A stretch of DNA of 64,000 nucleotides from Sulfitobacter sp. S190. Its GTDB lineage: Bacteria > Pseudomonadota > Alphaproteobacteria > Rhodobacterales > Rhodobacteraceae. The number at the start of each line of letters is the position of its first letter. Within the stretch, counting starts at the first letter, position 1. The notes under the pieces were generated by a model. It saw only the letters and a program-made list of their open reading frames with translations, ran no database searches and was not told where the DNA came from. Below are positions 1 through 8,536 of this stretch, piece by piece. Location: contig NZ_CP081120.1 in NCBI RefSeq assembly GCF_025141935.1, positions 3,217,501 to 3,281,500 of the forward strand, given 5' to 3'. The position numbers and the translations under genes were made by a program.

Positions 1-377
1 GAGACAAAAACCAACAAGATGCGCCCTAACTTAACGGCGCGCCTCGCCAACTCTTACTCTGATATTCACCCCGAAGACACTCCGAAGCATCCGCTCCGTC
101 CCGCCTCCGTGGCGCCCCGGTGCGCCTCAGCGCCGCCGGTGAAGGGGGTTCTAAGCCCAACAAACAAAACCCGCAAGCGCTTTTTTAATGGAAAATGCAG
201 TTTTTCCAAACTTTCTGTTTTTCCCATAAAAACAAGGCTTTTCTTGGCGTTGATTGCGCAAACGGGCCTTGAAACGAATGGAATGTTACCCTGACCATGG
301 GTCACTGCTTTTGCCCCATCATCCACATCTGGTGCCGCCGCACCAGCGCGGCACAAAGACATTAGGGTTGAGGATGC
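1..377. other. Intergenic region, no gene recognised
   Basis: I see no convincing gene here. Roughly the first 165 bases are GC-rich. The stretch from about 170 to 300 is unusually A/T-rich for this genome, with several runs of T or A, for example after AAGCGC near 178. Short open frames exist on both strands but have no recognisable domain or good ribosome binding site. It may hold the 3' end of an upstream transcript or a promoter region for a gene outside the window. Confidence 0.4.
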
Positions 378-407
378 AAAAAGGGGCGATTCAGTGTGAA
401 TCGCCCC
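378..407 (-). terminator. Intrinsic terminator of the msrPQ operon
   Basis: On the minus strand an 11-bp perfect stem (GGGGCGATTCA paired with TGAATCGCCCC, three-base loop) is followed by a T run. It lies just downstream of the msrQ stop codon, as expected for Rho-independent termination of the leftward msrP-msrQ transcript. Confidence 0.85.
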
Positions 408-423
408 CTCCGAGTCGGACCTG

Positions 424-1032
424 TCAGGCGACTCGCGGCCGCCTTTTGATGACCCGCAGTGCCAACAGCCCCAAGATCACCGCCATATAAAGCATCGGTT
501 CAAGCTGGAAGCCTTTCGAGAGCCACAAGAAGTGCACCCCGCCCAGCAGGACCGCCAGATATGTCAGCTTGTGAAGCTTCCGCCATGCGGCACCGCCCAA
601 TTTGCGCACAGAAGCATTATTCGATGTCGCCACCAGCGGCAGCAGCACAACAAACCCCGCCATGCCTACGGTGATGTACGGACGTTTGAGAATATCCGCC
701 CACATCTGGCCCCACAGCAGGCTCATATCGAGAACGACCCAAACAAACAGATGCAGAGCAACGTAGACAAACGCCAGCACACCGAATGCTCTGCGGAACT
801 TCATGAGGTTGAGACCAAGGTATTGGCGCAGGGGCGTGACACACAGCCCGATGATCAGGAGCTGCAACGCAATCTCGCCTAACTCATGCTCCAATGCCTT
901 GATCGGCTCGCGTCCCAGCCCGCCCGTTTGCGCGAGATAGAGTAGGTAGGGCACGGGTAGCAGGTACACACTATATACAACCCACGTCGGGATTCGGCGC
1001 AGCACGCCATTCAAGCGGTCTGTAACTGTCAT
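424..1032 (-). CDS. msrQ: MsrQ, haem-binding membrane subunit of the methionine sulfoxide reductase MsrPQ
   Basis: MsrQ (formerly YedZ) is the inner-membrane b-type haem protein that passes electrons from the quinone pool or flavin to periplasmic MsrP, which repairs oxidised methionines in envelope proteins. The protein is about 202 residues with several hydrophobic helices. It has the family features: a GGLG segment after the first helix, the helix ending VALHLFVWVVLD with a haem-ligand-type histidine, and the WRKLHKLTYLAV helix with another histidine. I chose the ATG preceded by GGGAG eight bases upstream. Reading from farther upstream adds 23 residues unlike the family. The gene lies directly after msrP on the same strand and was probably transcribed with it. 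Confidence 0.92.
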   Translation of the reverse strand: MTVTDRLNGVLRRIPTWVVYSVYLLPVPYLLYLAQTGGLGREPIKALEHELGEIALQLLIIGLCVTPLRQYLGLNLMKFRRAFGVLAFVYVALHLFVWVVLDMSLLWGQMWADILKRPYITVGMAGFVVLLPLVATSNNASVRKLGGAAWRKLHKLTYLAVLLGGVHFLWLSKGFQLEPMLYMAVILGLLALRVIKRRPRVA

Positions 1033-1116
1033 ATTATCAGCTCCCGTCGCCATGCCCGGACTGAGTGCGGTCCCGGACAGCAGATCGCCCGGCCCGCACA
1101 AAGACCAGATCGGCGA

Positions 1117-2025
1117 CTAGATAAATTTGCTCAGGTCCATACCGTCGTACAGATCGGCAACTTCTTCTTCGTAGCCGTTGAACATCAATGTCGGCTGGCG
1201 CTTCGAGAACAAGCCGCCTCCGATGACGCGTTCGCTGGCCTGTGACCAACGCGGGTGATCCACCGTCGGGTTCACGTTGCTATAAAAACCGTATTCCCGT
1301 GCGTTGGCTTTATTCCAGCTTGTGGGCGGCTCTTTGTCGGTCAGGGTAATGCGCACGATCGACTTGATCGATTTGAACCCGTATTTCCATGGCACCACCA
1401 ATCGCAGCGGTGCGCCGTTCTGGTTGGGGATGTCTTTGCCATAGATTCCCGTGGCCATGATCGTCAGCGGATGCACCGCCTCATCAAGCCGGAGACCTTC
1501 GACATAGGGCCAGTCCAGCACGGGAAAGCGCACGCCGGGCATTTCATCGGGCCGCAGGGCCGTCTCGAACGCCACGTATTTGGCCCCCGACTGGACGCCG
1601 GCCATATCCAGCAGGTCTGCCAGTTCGAAACCGTTCCACGGTATGACCATCGACCACGCCTCCACACAGCGGAAACGGTACAACCTGTCTTCGATGGTCA
1701 TGGCGGCCATGATGTCTTCAAAGGCGTAATCGCCCGGCTTGTCGACCATCCCGTCGATCTTGACCGACCACGGCTCGGTGGTGAGCGTGTGCGCGTTTTG
1801 CGCCGGGTCCGTCTTGCCGGTCCCGAATTCATAGTAGTTGTTGTATTGCGTGATGTCCTCGTAGGGGTTCGGCTCCAGCGTCTCTTGCGCCTGCACGGCA
1901 CTCCCCATGATCGAGCCGAGGCCAAGACCCGCGGCAGCGCCGCCCATGATCTGGCGCCGGTTGAGATAGACAGCCTCATCCGTGACGTGATGGTCCTTGA
2001 GCGTGTTCTTCCAGCGCATAGCCAT
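1117..2025 (-). CDS. msrP: MsrP, periplasmic protein-methionine-sulfoxide reductase catalytic subunit
   Basis: This is a molybdopterin enzyme of the sulfite oxidase fold (formerly YedY) that reduces both diastereomers of protein-bound methionine sulfoxide in the periplasm. The 302-residue product has a twin-arginine signal ([11 protein letters not shown], arginines near residues 23-24) before a hydrophobic stretch ending in a VQAQ cleavage region, so it should be exported folded by Tat. The molybdenum-ligand cysteine is in RCVEAWSM at about residue 120. The start has AAGGAG upstream. It is the first gene of a two-gene operon with msrQ. Length and motifs are normal for the family. Confidence 0.95.
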   Translation of the reverse strand: MAMRWKNTLKDHHVTDEAVYLNRRQIMGGAAAGLGLGSIMGSAVQAQETLEPNPYEDITQYNNYYEFGTGKTDPAQNAHTLTTEPWSVKIDGMVDKPGDYAFEDIMAAMTIEDRLYRFRCVEAWSMVIPWNGFELADLLDMAGVQSGAKYVAFETALRPDEMPGVRFPVLDWPYVEGLRLDEAVHPLTIMATGIYGKDIPNQNGAPLRLVVPWKYGFKSIKSIVRITLTDKEPPTSWNKANAREYGFYSNVNPTVDHPRWSQASERVIGGGLFSKRQPTLMFNGYEEEVADLYDGMDLSKFI

Positions 2026-2139
2026 GGCGCGTCTCCTTCATCTGAGTTGCCTCATAGGTAGGAGTAACGTCGCAACGGACCAAACAGTTTCGCCCGACAT
2101 TACAGACAAGACACCGCTTTGTCAGAATAGCGACAGGTT

Positions 2140-2787
2140 TCAGATGCCCCAGCGGTCCGCCAATTCGGCCAGGGTTTCAACCACATCATTGCTGACAGGC
2201 ATCAGCGCGGCGCGCGTTTCATCCGTGGCCAGCCCGTGGACACGCATGCCCGCGGCCAGACCCGCGCGCGCGCCCGATGGGCTGTCTTCGACCACGGCAC
2301 ACCGCGCAGGAAGCATCGCAGCCTCACGCGCGGCCCAAAGATACACGTCAGGCGCAGGTTTTGGCGCGGCGCAATCGTATGCACTATACACACGGCCCGA
2401 CAAAGCACCGCTCAACTCGCAGACCCGCAACGTGATATCCATCTTTGCGGTGGGTCCGTTGGAGCATACCGCATACCCGATCCCTGCCCGATCAAGACGG
2501 GCCAGCAGATCATGTGCCCCGGCAATCGGCTGACACTCGGTTTCGAGCACGTCAAACATCCGCGCATAGATATGGTCGAGCCATGTATCGGGCAATTGCG
2601 CCCCCATCGCCCGCGATTTTTCCATGACGCCTTTCATCGTGCCGCCCACAAACAGCCGGAACATATCTTCGGCGGGCAAGTCCAGACCATGATCGGCCAG
2701 ATCATCCCGCAGCACAGCATTGGTCAACGGCTCGCTGTCCACCAGCACACCGTCGCAATCAAAACACACAAAGTCAGGCTTCCACAT
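2140..2787 (-). CDS. HAD-superfamily hydrolase, phosphatase/phosphomutase-like
   Basis: The 215-residue protein is a subfamily IA HAD hydrolase. Motif I is FDCDGVLVDSEP, with the nucleophile Asp near residue 10 and the general acid Asp near residue 12. Motif II is in AVCSNGP, motif III in the KPAPDVYL lysine, and motif IV in VVEDSPSGARAG. A helical cap follows motif I. The family includes phosphoglycolate phosphatase, beta-phosphoglucomutase and sugar-phosphate phosphatases, and the sequence alone does not give the substrate. It is a single gene on the minus strand, upstream of msrP but about 115 bases away, so co-transcription with msrP is possible but not shown. Confidence 0.85.
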   Translation of the reverse strand: MWKPDFVCFDCDGVLVDSEPLTNAVLRDDLADHGLDLPAEDMFRLFVGGTMKGVMEKSRAMGAQLPDTWLDHIYARMFDVLETECQPIAGAHDLLARLDRAGIGYAVCSNGPTAKMDITLRVCELSGALSGRVYSAYDCAAPKPAPDVYLWAAREAAMLPARCAVVEDSPSGARAGLAAGMRVHGLATDETRAALMPVSNDVVETLAELADRWGI

Positions 2788-3029
2788 ACAGCTTCTCTAT
2801 ACGACAAGGGCAACGGATGAAATGCCGCACCGACCACGTGCGAACTGGCGGGGAGCTGCCAAGACTACGCCCCCGTGCGCGCGATCCCGCCCGTTTCGCA
2901 CCACTTGGTCGCCAACCCCGCAATTCAAGCCGATTTTTCCAACAAATTCAGTGAACCAAAGCCCGCGGGCGGCGTATCCCCTACGATGCACAAGGACGCA
3001 TCGGTAAACTTTTCTGAAGGAGTAACACC

Positions 3030-3509
3030 ATGTTCCGCACAACTGTACTGGCACTGACCACAGCAACCGCCTTTGGCACCGCCGCATATGCCGCGTCCGA
3101 CGCCGACATCGTCGAAACCGCGACAGCCGCAGGCGATTTCGAGACCCTGCTCGCCGCTGCCGCAGCCGCCGATCTTGTCGATACGCTCAAGGGCGATGGT
3201 CCGTTCACCGTATTCGCGCCCACGGACGCAGCATTCGCCGCACTGCCGGAAGGCACTGTCGAGGAACTGCTCAAGCCCGAAAACAAGGACCAGCTTGCGG
3301 CGATCCTGACATATCACGTCATCCCCGGCAAAGTGATGTCGACCGACCTGCAAGACGATATGGAAGCGGCAACCGTCCAAGGTGACACCGTGATGATCGA
3401 TCTCGACAGCGGCGTGATGGTTGATGACGCAAACGTCGTCTCTGCCGACATCGAGGCAAGCAATGGCGTCATCCACGTCATCGACAAAGTGATCATGCCG
3501 GAAAGCTGA
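3030..3509 (+). CDS. Secreted fasciclin (FAS1) domain protein
   Basis: The 159-residue protein starts with a Sec-type signal peptide (hydrophobic stretch ending TAAYA) and then is almost wholly one FAS1 domain. The FAS1 signatures are visible: [13 protein letters not shown] near the first third and [12 protein letters not shown] in the middle, followed by the terminal [17 protein letters not shown] block. Bacterial single-domain FAS1 proteins are periplasmic or secreted and are linked to adhesion, but their exact role is often unknown. AAGGAG lies just upstream of the ATG. It appears to be monocistronic, ending in a series of stem-loops. Confidence 0.9.
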   Translation: MFRTTVLALTTATAFGTAAYAASDADIVETATAAGDFETLLAAAAAADLVDTLKGDGPFTVFAPTDAAFAALPEGTVEELLKPENKDQLAAILTYHVIPGKVMSTDLQDDMEAATVQGDTVMIDLDSGVMVDDANVVSADIEASNGVIHVIDKVIMPES

Positions 3510-3540
3510 AGATCCGCCAGTTGATTGACCGGATACGCGC

Positions 3541-3603
3541 CCCGCTGGCGCTTGCGTTGCCAGCGGGACCTATCAGGTCCAGAGCGCTTGGACGCTTCAA
3601 GCG
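3541..3603 (+). other. Three consecutive stem-loops in the 3' region of the fasciclin gene
   Basis: After the stop codon there are three perfect short inverted repeats: CCCGCTGGC with GCCAGCGGG, GGACCT with AGGTCC, and CGCTTG with CAAGCG. A terminator hairpin follows. They may stabilise the mRNA 3' end or form part of a 3'-derived small RNA. Only the pairing potential is seen. Confidence 0.45.
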
Positions 3604-3610
3604 AAACGCC

Positions 3611-3650
3611 AAAAAAAGGCCGGTGCAGTGCACCGGCCTTCCTTGTTTTT
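3611..3650. terminator. Bidirectional intrinsic terminator between the fasciclin gene and clpB
   Basis: The arms AAGGCCGGTGC and GCACCGGCCTT form a long GC stem with a very small loop. It is followed by a T-rich tail on the plus strand and, because of the A run on its left, by a T run on the minus strand. It sits between two convergent genes and can serve both. Confidence 0.85.
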
Positions 3651-6264
3651 AATGGACAGTCGCGTCATCCGGTTTGGGGCGATTACTGGGCGACACGCGA
3701 TCACCGATGATCAACCCGTCCGCACCCGCACTGACCGGAATAACGGACCCGTCGGCAATATCCCCCGCGAGCAACATCTCGGCCAACGGGTTTTGCAGCG
3801 CCGACTGGATGACCCGCTTGAGAGGACGTGCCCCGAACACAGGATCATAGCCTTCGTCCGCCAGCCACTTGCGGGCGCTCTCATCCAGCTCCAGCTCGAT
3901 CTTCCGGGCGGCCAACCGCTTCAGCAGGCGCGCCATCTGGATGTCGACAATACCGTCCATGTTCTCGCGGTTGAGGCGATCAAAGATGATGGTCTCGTCG
4001 AGACGGTTCAGGAACTCGGGCCGGAAATGGGCGCGCACGGCGTCCATCACATCACGGCGTGCGCCAGCCATATCGCCGTTCTCGGGCAACTGGCTCAACG
4101 CCTGCGCGCCCAGGTTCGACGTCAGGATAATGAGCGTCTGTTTGAAATCGACGGTACGGCCCTGACCATCGGTCAGCACACCGTCGTCCAGCACCTGCAA
4201 CAGCACGTTGAACACATCGGGATGCGCCTTTTCGACCTCGTCAAACAGCACCACCTGATAGGGGCGGCGGCGGACGGCTTCGGTCAGCACCCCGCCCTCG
4301 TCATATCCGACATAACCCGGAGGGGCACCGATCAGACGCGCCACCGCGTGCTTCTCCATGAACTCCGACATATCGACACGCACCATCGCGCTGTCGTCGT
4401 CGAACATGAATTCCGCCACAGCTTTGGTCAGTTCGGTCTTGCCGACACCGGTGGGGCCGAGGAACAGGAAACTGCCCAAGGGGCGGTTTTCGTCGTTCAG
4501 ACCCGCACGGGCCCGGCGCACGGCGTTGGCCACCGCTTTGACCGCGGCGTCCTGACCGATAACGCGGGCGTGCAGCTGCTCTTCCATCCGAAGCAGTTTG
4601 TCCCGCTCGCCTTCCAGCATCTTGCCCGCCGGAATGCCGGTCCAGCGCTCCACCACGGAAGCGATCTGATCCGGGCGCACCGCCTCCTCGACCATCATAC
4701 TGTCGTCACGGCTTTCGGCTTCCTGAAGGTCGCGCTCCAGTTGCGGGATGACACCATAAGACAGCTCGCCCGCACGGGCCAGATTGCCGTCCCGTTTGGC
4801 GATATCCAGATCGGCGCGCGCGCGGTCCAGCTTTTCCTTGATGTCGCGTGCACCGGCCAGCTTGTCCCGCTCGGCCTGCCATGCGGCGGTCATCTCGGCG
4901 CTGCGTTCCTGCAGATCCGACAGCTCTTTCTGGAGGGTCTCGAGCCGATCCTTGCTGGCCTGATCATCCTCGAGCTTCAGCGCCTCTTCCTCGATCTGCA
5001 TTTGCAGAACCTGACGGTCCAGCGCATCGAGTTCTTCGGGCTTGCTGTCTACTTCCATGCGCAGACGACTCGCGGCCTCGTCTACCAGATCGATCGCCTT
5101 GTCCGGCAAAAACCGGTCCGTGATATAGCGGTGGGACAACGTAGCCGCCGCCACCAACGCGCTGTCGGAAATACGCACACCGTGGTGCAGCTCGTACTTC
5201 TCTTTGATGCCGCGCAGGATGGACACGGTGTCCTCGACCGTAGGCTCCAGCACCATCACCGGCTGGAACCTACGGGCCAGCGCCGCGTCTTTTTCGACGT
5301 ATTTGCGATATTCGTCCAGAGTAGTGGCACCTACGCAGTGCAACTCACCGCGCGCCAGCGCAGGCTTGATCAGGTTGGCCGCGTCCATCGCGCCATCCGC
5401 CTTGCCTGCGCCTACCAGCGTGTGCATCTCATCGATGAAAAGGATGACCTCACCGGCGGCTTCGGTCACCTCCGTCAGAACTGCCTTCAGCCGTTCCTCG
5501 AACTCGCCCCGATACTTTGCACCGGCGATCAGCGCGCCCATGTCCAGCGCCAGCAGACGTTTGTTGCGCAGACTTTCGGGCACATCACCGTTGATGATGC
5601 GCAGGGCGAGACCCTCGGCAATCGCGGTTTTACCCACGCCCGGTTCCCCGATCAGAACGGGATTGTTCTTGGTGCGGCGGCTGAGCACCTGCATGGTGCG
5701 GCGGATTTCCTCGTCGCGGCCGATGATGGGATCAATCTTGCCCGCCTCTGCACGCTCCGTCAGATCCTGCGCATATTTCTTCAGCGCATCATACCCGTCT
5801 TCGGCGCTTGCACTGTCAGCCGTCCGGCCTTTGCGCAGATCATTGATCGCACCGTTCAAACCCTGCGCCGACACCTTACCGGCCTCGAGCGCGGTTTTCG
5901 CGGCGGATTTGACCAGCGCCAAAGCGGTCAGCAACCGTTCAACGGGCACAAAACTGTCGCCCGCCTTCTTCGCCAGCGCCTCGGCTTCGGTCAGGACACG
6001 CGTTGTGCCACCGTCAAGATACGGCTGCGCCCCGTCGCCCGTGACCTTCGGGATTTTTCCAAGCGCCAGATCATTGGCCTGACGCACTTGTGCGGCATTC
6101 CCGCCGGATGCAGCGATAAGGTTGCTTGCAAGCCCCTCTTCGTCGTCCAGCAATGCTTTGAGTAGATGTTCGGGTGCCAACCGCTGGTGGCTTTCCCGTG
6201 TGGCGATCGTCTGCGCCGCTTGCACAAAACCGCGCGACCGCTCCGTGAACTTGCTCAAGTCCAT
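3649..6264 (-). CDS. clpB: ClpB, ATP-dependent disaggregase chaperone
   Basis: ClpB is the hexameric AAA+ chaperone that, with DnaK, extracts proteins from heat-induced aggregates in the cytoplasm. The 871-residue product has the Clp N-domain, a first AAA module with Walker A GEPGVGKT (about residues 206-213), a middle coiled-coil region rich in Glu, Arg and Lys, and a second AAA module with Walker A GPTGVGKT near residue 605. The IGF/IGL-type loop of ClpP-binding Clp proteins is not seen, as expected for ClpB. I chose the ATG beginning MDLSKFTE, preceded by AAAGGAG. The open frame extends 35 codons farther upstream, but those are not family-like. A sigma-32-like promoter lies upstream. Confidence 0.97.
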   Translation of the reverse strand: MDLSKFTERSRGFVQAAQTIATRESHQRLAPEHLLKALLDDEEGLASNLIAASGGNAAQVRQANDLALGKIPKVTGDGAQPYLDGGTTRVLTEAEALAKKAGDSFVPVERLLTALALVKSAAKTALEAGKVSAQGLNGAINDLRKGRTADSASAEDGYDALKKYAQDLTERAEAGKIDPIIGRDEEIRRTMQVLSRRTKNNPVLIGEPGVGKTAIAEGLALRIINGDVPESLRNKRLLALDMGALIAGAKYRGEFEERLKAVLTEVTEAAGEVILFIDEMHTLVGAGKADGAMDAANLIKPALARGELHCVGATTLDEYRKYVEKDAALARRFQPVMVLEPTVEDTVSILRGIKEKYELHHGVRISDSALVAAATLSHRYITDRFLPDKAIDLVDEAASRLRMEVDSKPEELDALDRQVLQMQIEEEALKLEDDQASKDRLETLQKELSDLQERSAEMTAAWQAERDKLAGARDIKEKLDRARADLDIAKRDGNLARAGELSYGVIPQLERDLQEAESRDDSMMVEEAVRPDQIASVVERWTGIPAGKMLEGERDKLLRMEEQLHARVIGQDAAVKAVANAVRRARAGLNDENRPLGSFLFLGPTGVGKTELTKAVAEFMFDDDSAMVRVDMSEFMEKHAVARLIGAPPGYVGYDEGGVLTEAVRRRPYQVVLFDEVEKAHPDVFNVLLQVLDDGVLTDGQGRTVDFKQTLIILTSNLGAQALSQLPENGDMAGARRDVMDAVRAHFRPEFLNRLDETIIFDRLNRENMDGIVDIQMARLLKRLAARKIELELDESARKWLADEGYDPVFGARPLKRVIQSALQNPLAEMLLAGDIADGSVIPVSAGADGLIIGDRVSPSNRPKPDDATVH

Positions 6265-6340
6265 GGTGTTCTCCTTTATGATAAGCGTTTTGCTGTGACC
6301 CCACCCGCCCGGCGGCATGGGATCGTGAAAACCTTGCTTC

Positions 6341-6370
6341 ATATTTGGGAACGGGGTGCCGCCGATCAAG
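6341..6370 (-). promoter_or_regulatory. Candidate heat-shock (RpoH) promoter of clpB
   Basis: On the minus strand CTTGATC is followed after 14 bases by CCCAAATAT, about 77 bases upstream of the clpB ATG. The order and spacing resemble sigma-32 promoters (CTTGAAA, 13-14 bases, CCCCAT-type -10), and clpB is a standard RpoH target. The -10 match is imperfect. Confidence 0.45.
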
Positions 6371-6471
6371 AGGCCGGCGGGTGGATTTCTCTCGGCGGTG
6401 TGAAGAAGCGTGAACGCAAAAATCTACGTTTCAGGGGCGATTTTGCGCCCGTCGGCTAAAATATGCCGATA

Positions 6472-6486
6472 TTAACACATTGTTAA
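6472..6486. promoter_or_regulatory. Candidate CtrA-type binding site (TTAA-N7-TTAA)
   Basis: The 15-base sequence TTAACACATTGTTAA has the exact TTAA-N7-TTAA layout of the CtrA cell-cycle regulator box and is also a perfect palindrome. It lies about 150 bases upstream of the 104-residue gene and about 210 bases from clpB. Binding is inferred from the motif only. Confidence 0.4.
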
Positions 6487-6635
6487 TGTTCAATTTTCGA
6501 GATTTTTTGATTCTACCCGCTGAAAAAAGAAACTATTTTTAACCTCGGGCGTTTAATTTTTGAAAAACGTGGTCAAATAATCACAAGAGCACAATGAAGC
6601 CTGGAAAAAAAGTTTAGGCACATGAGGTTAGAGCA

Positions 6636-6950
6636 ATGACGAACACGACGGTACATCTTGGCAACGTGGTCTACAATGCAGCAACGCAATCCTTCGAAGC
6701 CGTTGCAACAGTACACGAAGGCGACGTTACCAAAAATTATCCCTGCGCAATTGACGCCCCGATCACCATGAGCTTCGAAGACGCCGCGCGCGGTCTGAAA
6801 AAGCATGCCCTGCGTCGGCACACTGCCGGGTCGGGTCTTTATTCGCAGATGCGCCGCCACGCCCCACGCCTACGGGCCGGTCGCGCAACATTCGATCCAC
6901 GTACCTGGCTTGCACAGCTGGGCCTGATGTCCAACCGCGACGTCGCTTGA
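6636..6950 (+). CDS. Small conserved-looking protein of unknown function
   Basis: I do not recognise this 104-residue protein. The N-terminal half reads as a small beta-rich segment (NTTVHLGNVVYNAATQ onward). The C-terminal half is basic, with several Arg and Lys around residues 60-85. There is no signal peptide or membrane helix. GAGG upstream of the ATG gives a plausible ribosome binding site, and the A/T-rich upstream region with a CtrA-like box suggests its own promoter. Codon use fits the neighbours. The stop codon is followed at once by a run of stem-loops ending in a strong terminator, so the 3' untranslated region may be functional. Confidence 0.7.
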   Translation: MTNTTVHLGNVVYNAATQSFEAVATVHEGDVTKNYPCAIDAPITMSFEDAARGLKKHALRRHTAGSGLYSQMRRHAPRLRAGRATFDPRTWLAQLGLMSNRDVA

Positions 6951-7096
6951 AATACCGATATTGTGGCGTGGCCACATGACCTCATGCTTCCTGTCCCCGC
7001 ATGACGTCGGCCCCACAATGACAGAGACGTTTGCCTGCCTGCACTGTCTCTGATGACTGGCCCGGTCCGCACTTGCTGCGTGATCGGGCTTTTTTT
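6951..7096 (+). ncRNA. Candidate structured RNA or 3'-UTR-derived small RNA
   Basis: Between the stop codon of the 104-residue gene and pyrF there are three successive stem-loops. The first has ATTGTGG pairing with CCACAAT plus an inner GGCC/GGCC pairing. The second has CAGAGAC pairing with GTCTCTG. The third is a strong terminator. About 145 bases of ordered pairing ending in an intrinsic terminator is typical of bacterial small RNAs, either processed from the upstream mRNA or made from an internal promoter. I recognise no Rfam family. It could instead be only a structured terminator region. Confidence 0.35.
7060..7096 (+). terminator. Strong intrinsic terminator upstream of pyrF
   Basis: GCCCGGTC pairs with GATCGGGC (one G-U), continued by CGCA with TGCG around a five-base loop with one bulged base, followed by seven Ts. 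It ends the transcript of the upstream gene or RNA. Confidence 0.88.
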
Positions 7097-7182
7097 GCGC
7101 TGCGCCGAGACACAGCATCGTGGACAGTCCCCCGCCGAGCGCGTATCTGCTGACCTGTTTGTCACATTCGCAGGAGCCCGCC

Positions 7183-7878
7183 ATGCCAGATGATCGCCTC
7201 ATAGTCGCCCTTGATGTCCCGAACGCAGTCGCGGGATTGGCGCTGGCCGAAAAGCTGGGCGATACGGTCGGGTTTTATAAAATTGGCCTCGGGATGCTGA
7301 CGGGTGGCGGTCTCGCGTTGGCCAATGAGCTCAAGCAGGAACACGGCAAACGCATCTTCTTGGACATGAAACTGTTCGACATCGGCGCAACCGTCGAAGC
7401 AGCCGTGCGTGGCCTCGCCCAGTTCGATCTGGATTTTCTGACGGTCCACGGGGACCCGCACGTCGTGCGCGCCGCCAAGGAAGGTGCCGCCAACAGCGAC
7501 ATGAAAATACTCGCCGTGACCATCCTGACCTCATTGGACCGCGAAGACCTAGACGACAGCCTGATCCGCGAAGGTGACGTAGCCGAACTCGTCGTCAAGC
7601 GTGCAATTCACGCTTTTGAAGCTGGCGCCGACGGTGTGATCGCCTCTCCGCAGGAAGCAGCCCTCATCAGGGCGCAACCTGAAGCTGAAAACAGGTTGAT
7701 CGTGACGCCCGGCGTACGCCCGCAAGGCGCGGCGCTCGGCGACCAAAAGAGAGTGCAAACCCCTGCAAAAGCAATCGAAAATGGCGCGGATCACATCGTG
7801 GTCGGACGTCCGGTATGGCAGGCAGAAGATCCTGCCGCCGCGGCATGCGCCATTACGAACGAGCTGATTCAACCATAG
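7183..7878 (+). CDS. pyrF: Orotidine 5'-phosphate decarboxylase
   Basis: PyrF converts OMP to UMP in the last step of de novo pyrimidine synthesis. The 231-residue protein shows the TIM-barrel signatures: LIVALDVP at the N-terminus with the substrate Asp, the catalytic DxKxxD motif in FLDMKLFDIG (Asp61, Lys63, Asp66), and the C-terminal VGRPVW phosphate-binding loop. The chosen ATG (MPDDRLIV) has AGGAG seven bases upstream. The frame is open for another 21 codons, but those are not family-like. It is transcribed separately from the upstream gene, since a strong terminator intervenes. Confidence 0.97.
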   Translation: MPDDRLIVALDVPNAVAGLALAEKLGDTVGFYKIGLGMLTGGGLALANELKQEHGKRIFLDMKLFDIGATVEAAVRGLAQFDLDFLTVHGDPHVVRAAKEGAANSDMKILAVTILTSLDREDLDDSLIREGDVAELVVKRAIHAFEAGADGVIASPQEAALIRAQPEAENRLIVTPGVRPQGAALGDQKRVQTPAKAIENGADHIVVGRPVWQAEDPAAAACAITNELIQP

Positions 7879-8027
7879 CGAATAACCTTGTGATTGTGCC
7901 GAAAACACAACACACCGCCGCGATCCCGAAAGGTCAGGTATCCCTTACTATGTCTTTTCAGGCAATCGTGGTACGGTATTTATGGTGATACTCCCCGACG
8001 GACCGGACTTCCTGAGGTTCGTCACCT
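7879..8027 (+). other. pyrF 3' region with possible small transcript
   Basis: About 150 bases after pyrF contain no convincing reading frame. They run directly into a strong plus-strand terminator and carry the CACCTCC sequence complementary to Shine-Dalgarno sites just before its stem. This is either a long 3' UTR of pyrF or a small RNA. I cannot name a promoter with confidence. Confidence 0.3.
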
Positions 8028-8056
8028 CCCCCCGCATCAAGCTGCGGGGGGCTTTT
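8028..8056 (+). terminator. Intrinsic terminator overlapping the 3' end of the Nudix gene
   Basis: CCCCCCGCA pairs with TGCGGGGGG around a six-base loop, followed by CTTTT on the plus strand. The minus strand has no T run, so it serves rightward transcription from pyrF or a small RNA. Part of the stem lies inside the last codons of the convergent Nudix gene. Confidence 0.7.
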
Positions 8057-8474
8057 CTGAGAGCAACTCCTTTTTTCGCAAAACCTGCCAGAGCCTGATC
8101 CGGGCCTGAAATGACGCGATCCCCATCGGATGCGCGATATAGGCATCCTCTGACATCAGGCACCATTCCTGCCCTTCCGACCCCAACGTGATTTCTGCCG
8201 CCGCGGTCGCTTCGATTTCGGCCACGAAAAACCACCGTACAGTGCTCTTGCGCATGAAAGCCTGTTGCCACCGGATCGCCGACGGCGGCACGTGTAATGC
8301 AAGCTCCTCGCGCGTTTCGCGCAGGGCACAGGCAAGCGGCGTCTCGTCACCCTCGCGCCCACCGCCGGGCAAATCCCAATGATCGGGATAAGGCAGGCCG
8401 GGAAAAGTGTCGCGCCGGATCACCGCAAGGTTCCCCCCGACATAAAGCGCGATCTTTGACCCGATGAAATGCAT
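8037..8474 (-). CDS. Nudix hydrolase
   Basis: The 145-residue protein has a complete Nudix box from about residue 37 (GGGREGDE, then RETREEL), which binds the metal and cleaves nucleoside diphosphates linked to another group. The preceding PDHWDLPGG is typical of small NUDIX proteins acting on nucleotide substrates such as 8-oxo-dGTP or NDP compounds. The substrate cannot be read from sequence. The chosen ATG (MHFIGSK) has AAAGGAG upstream. It is divergent from dinB with only about 60 bases between them, so a role in nucleotide-pool cleaning beside a lesion-bypass polymerase is plausible but inferred. Confidence 0.88.
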   Translation of the reverse strand: MHFIGSKIALYVGGNLAVIRRDTFPGLPYPDHWDLPGGGREGDETPLACALRETREELALHVPPSAIRWQQAFMRKSTVRWFFVAEIEATAAAEITLGSEGQEWCLMSEDAYIAHPMGIASFQARIRLWQVLRKKELLSEKPPAA

Positions 8475-8536
8475 GGCCCTCTCCTTTGACCACAGGTATG
8501 ATGGCTGCATTCCAATCCTACAACCGCGCCTGTCCC

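Larger units (their letters stand above)
6265..6635. other. A/T-rich divergent promoter region between clpB and the 104-aa gene
   Basis: No gene is visible in these 371 bases. The left part holds the clpB leader and its heat-shock promoter candidate. The right part, from about 6470, is much richer in A and T than the rest of the window and holds a TTAA-N7-TTAA motif. Several T or A runs lie before the next start codon. Confidence 0.6.

Noticed and set aside
3628..6165. Very long plus-strand open frame opposite clpB
   Set aside because: It is antisense to a full-length clpB in a GC-rich genome, has no family signature, and its codon use mirrors the real gene.
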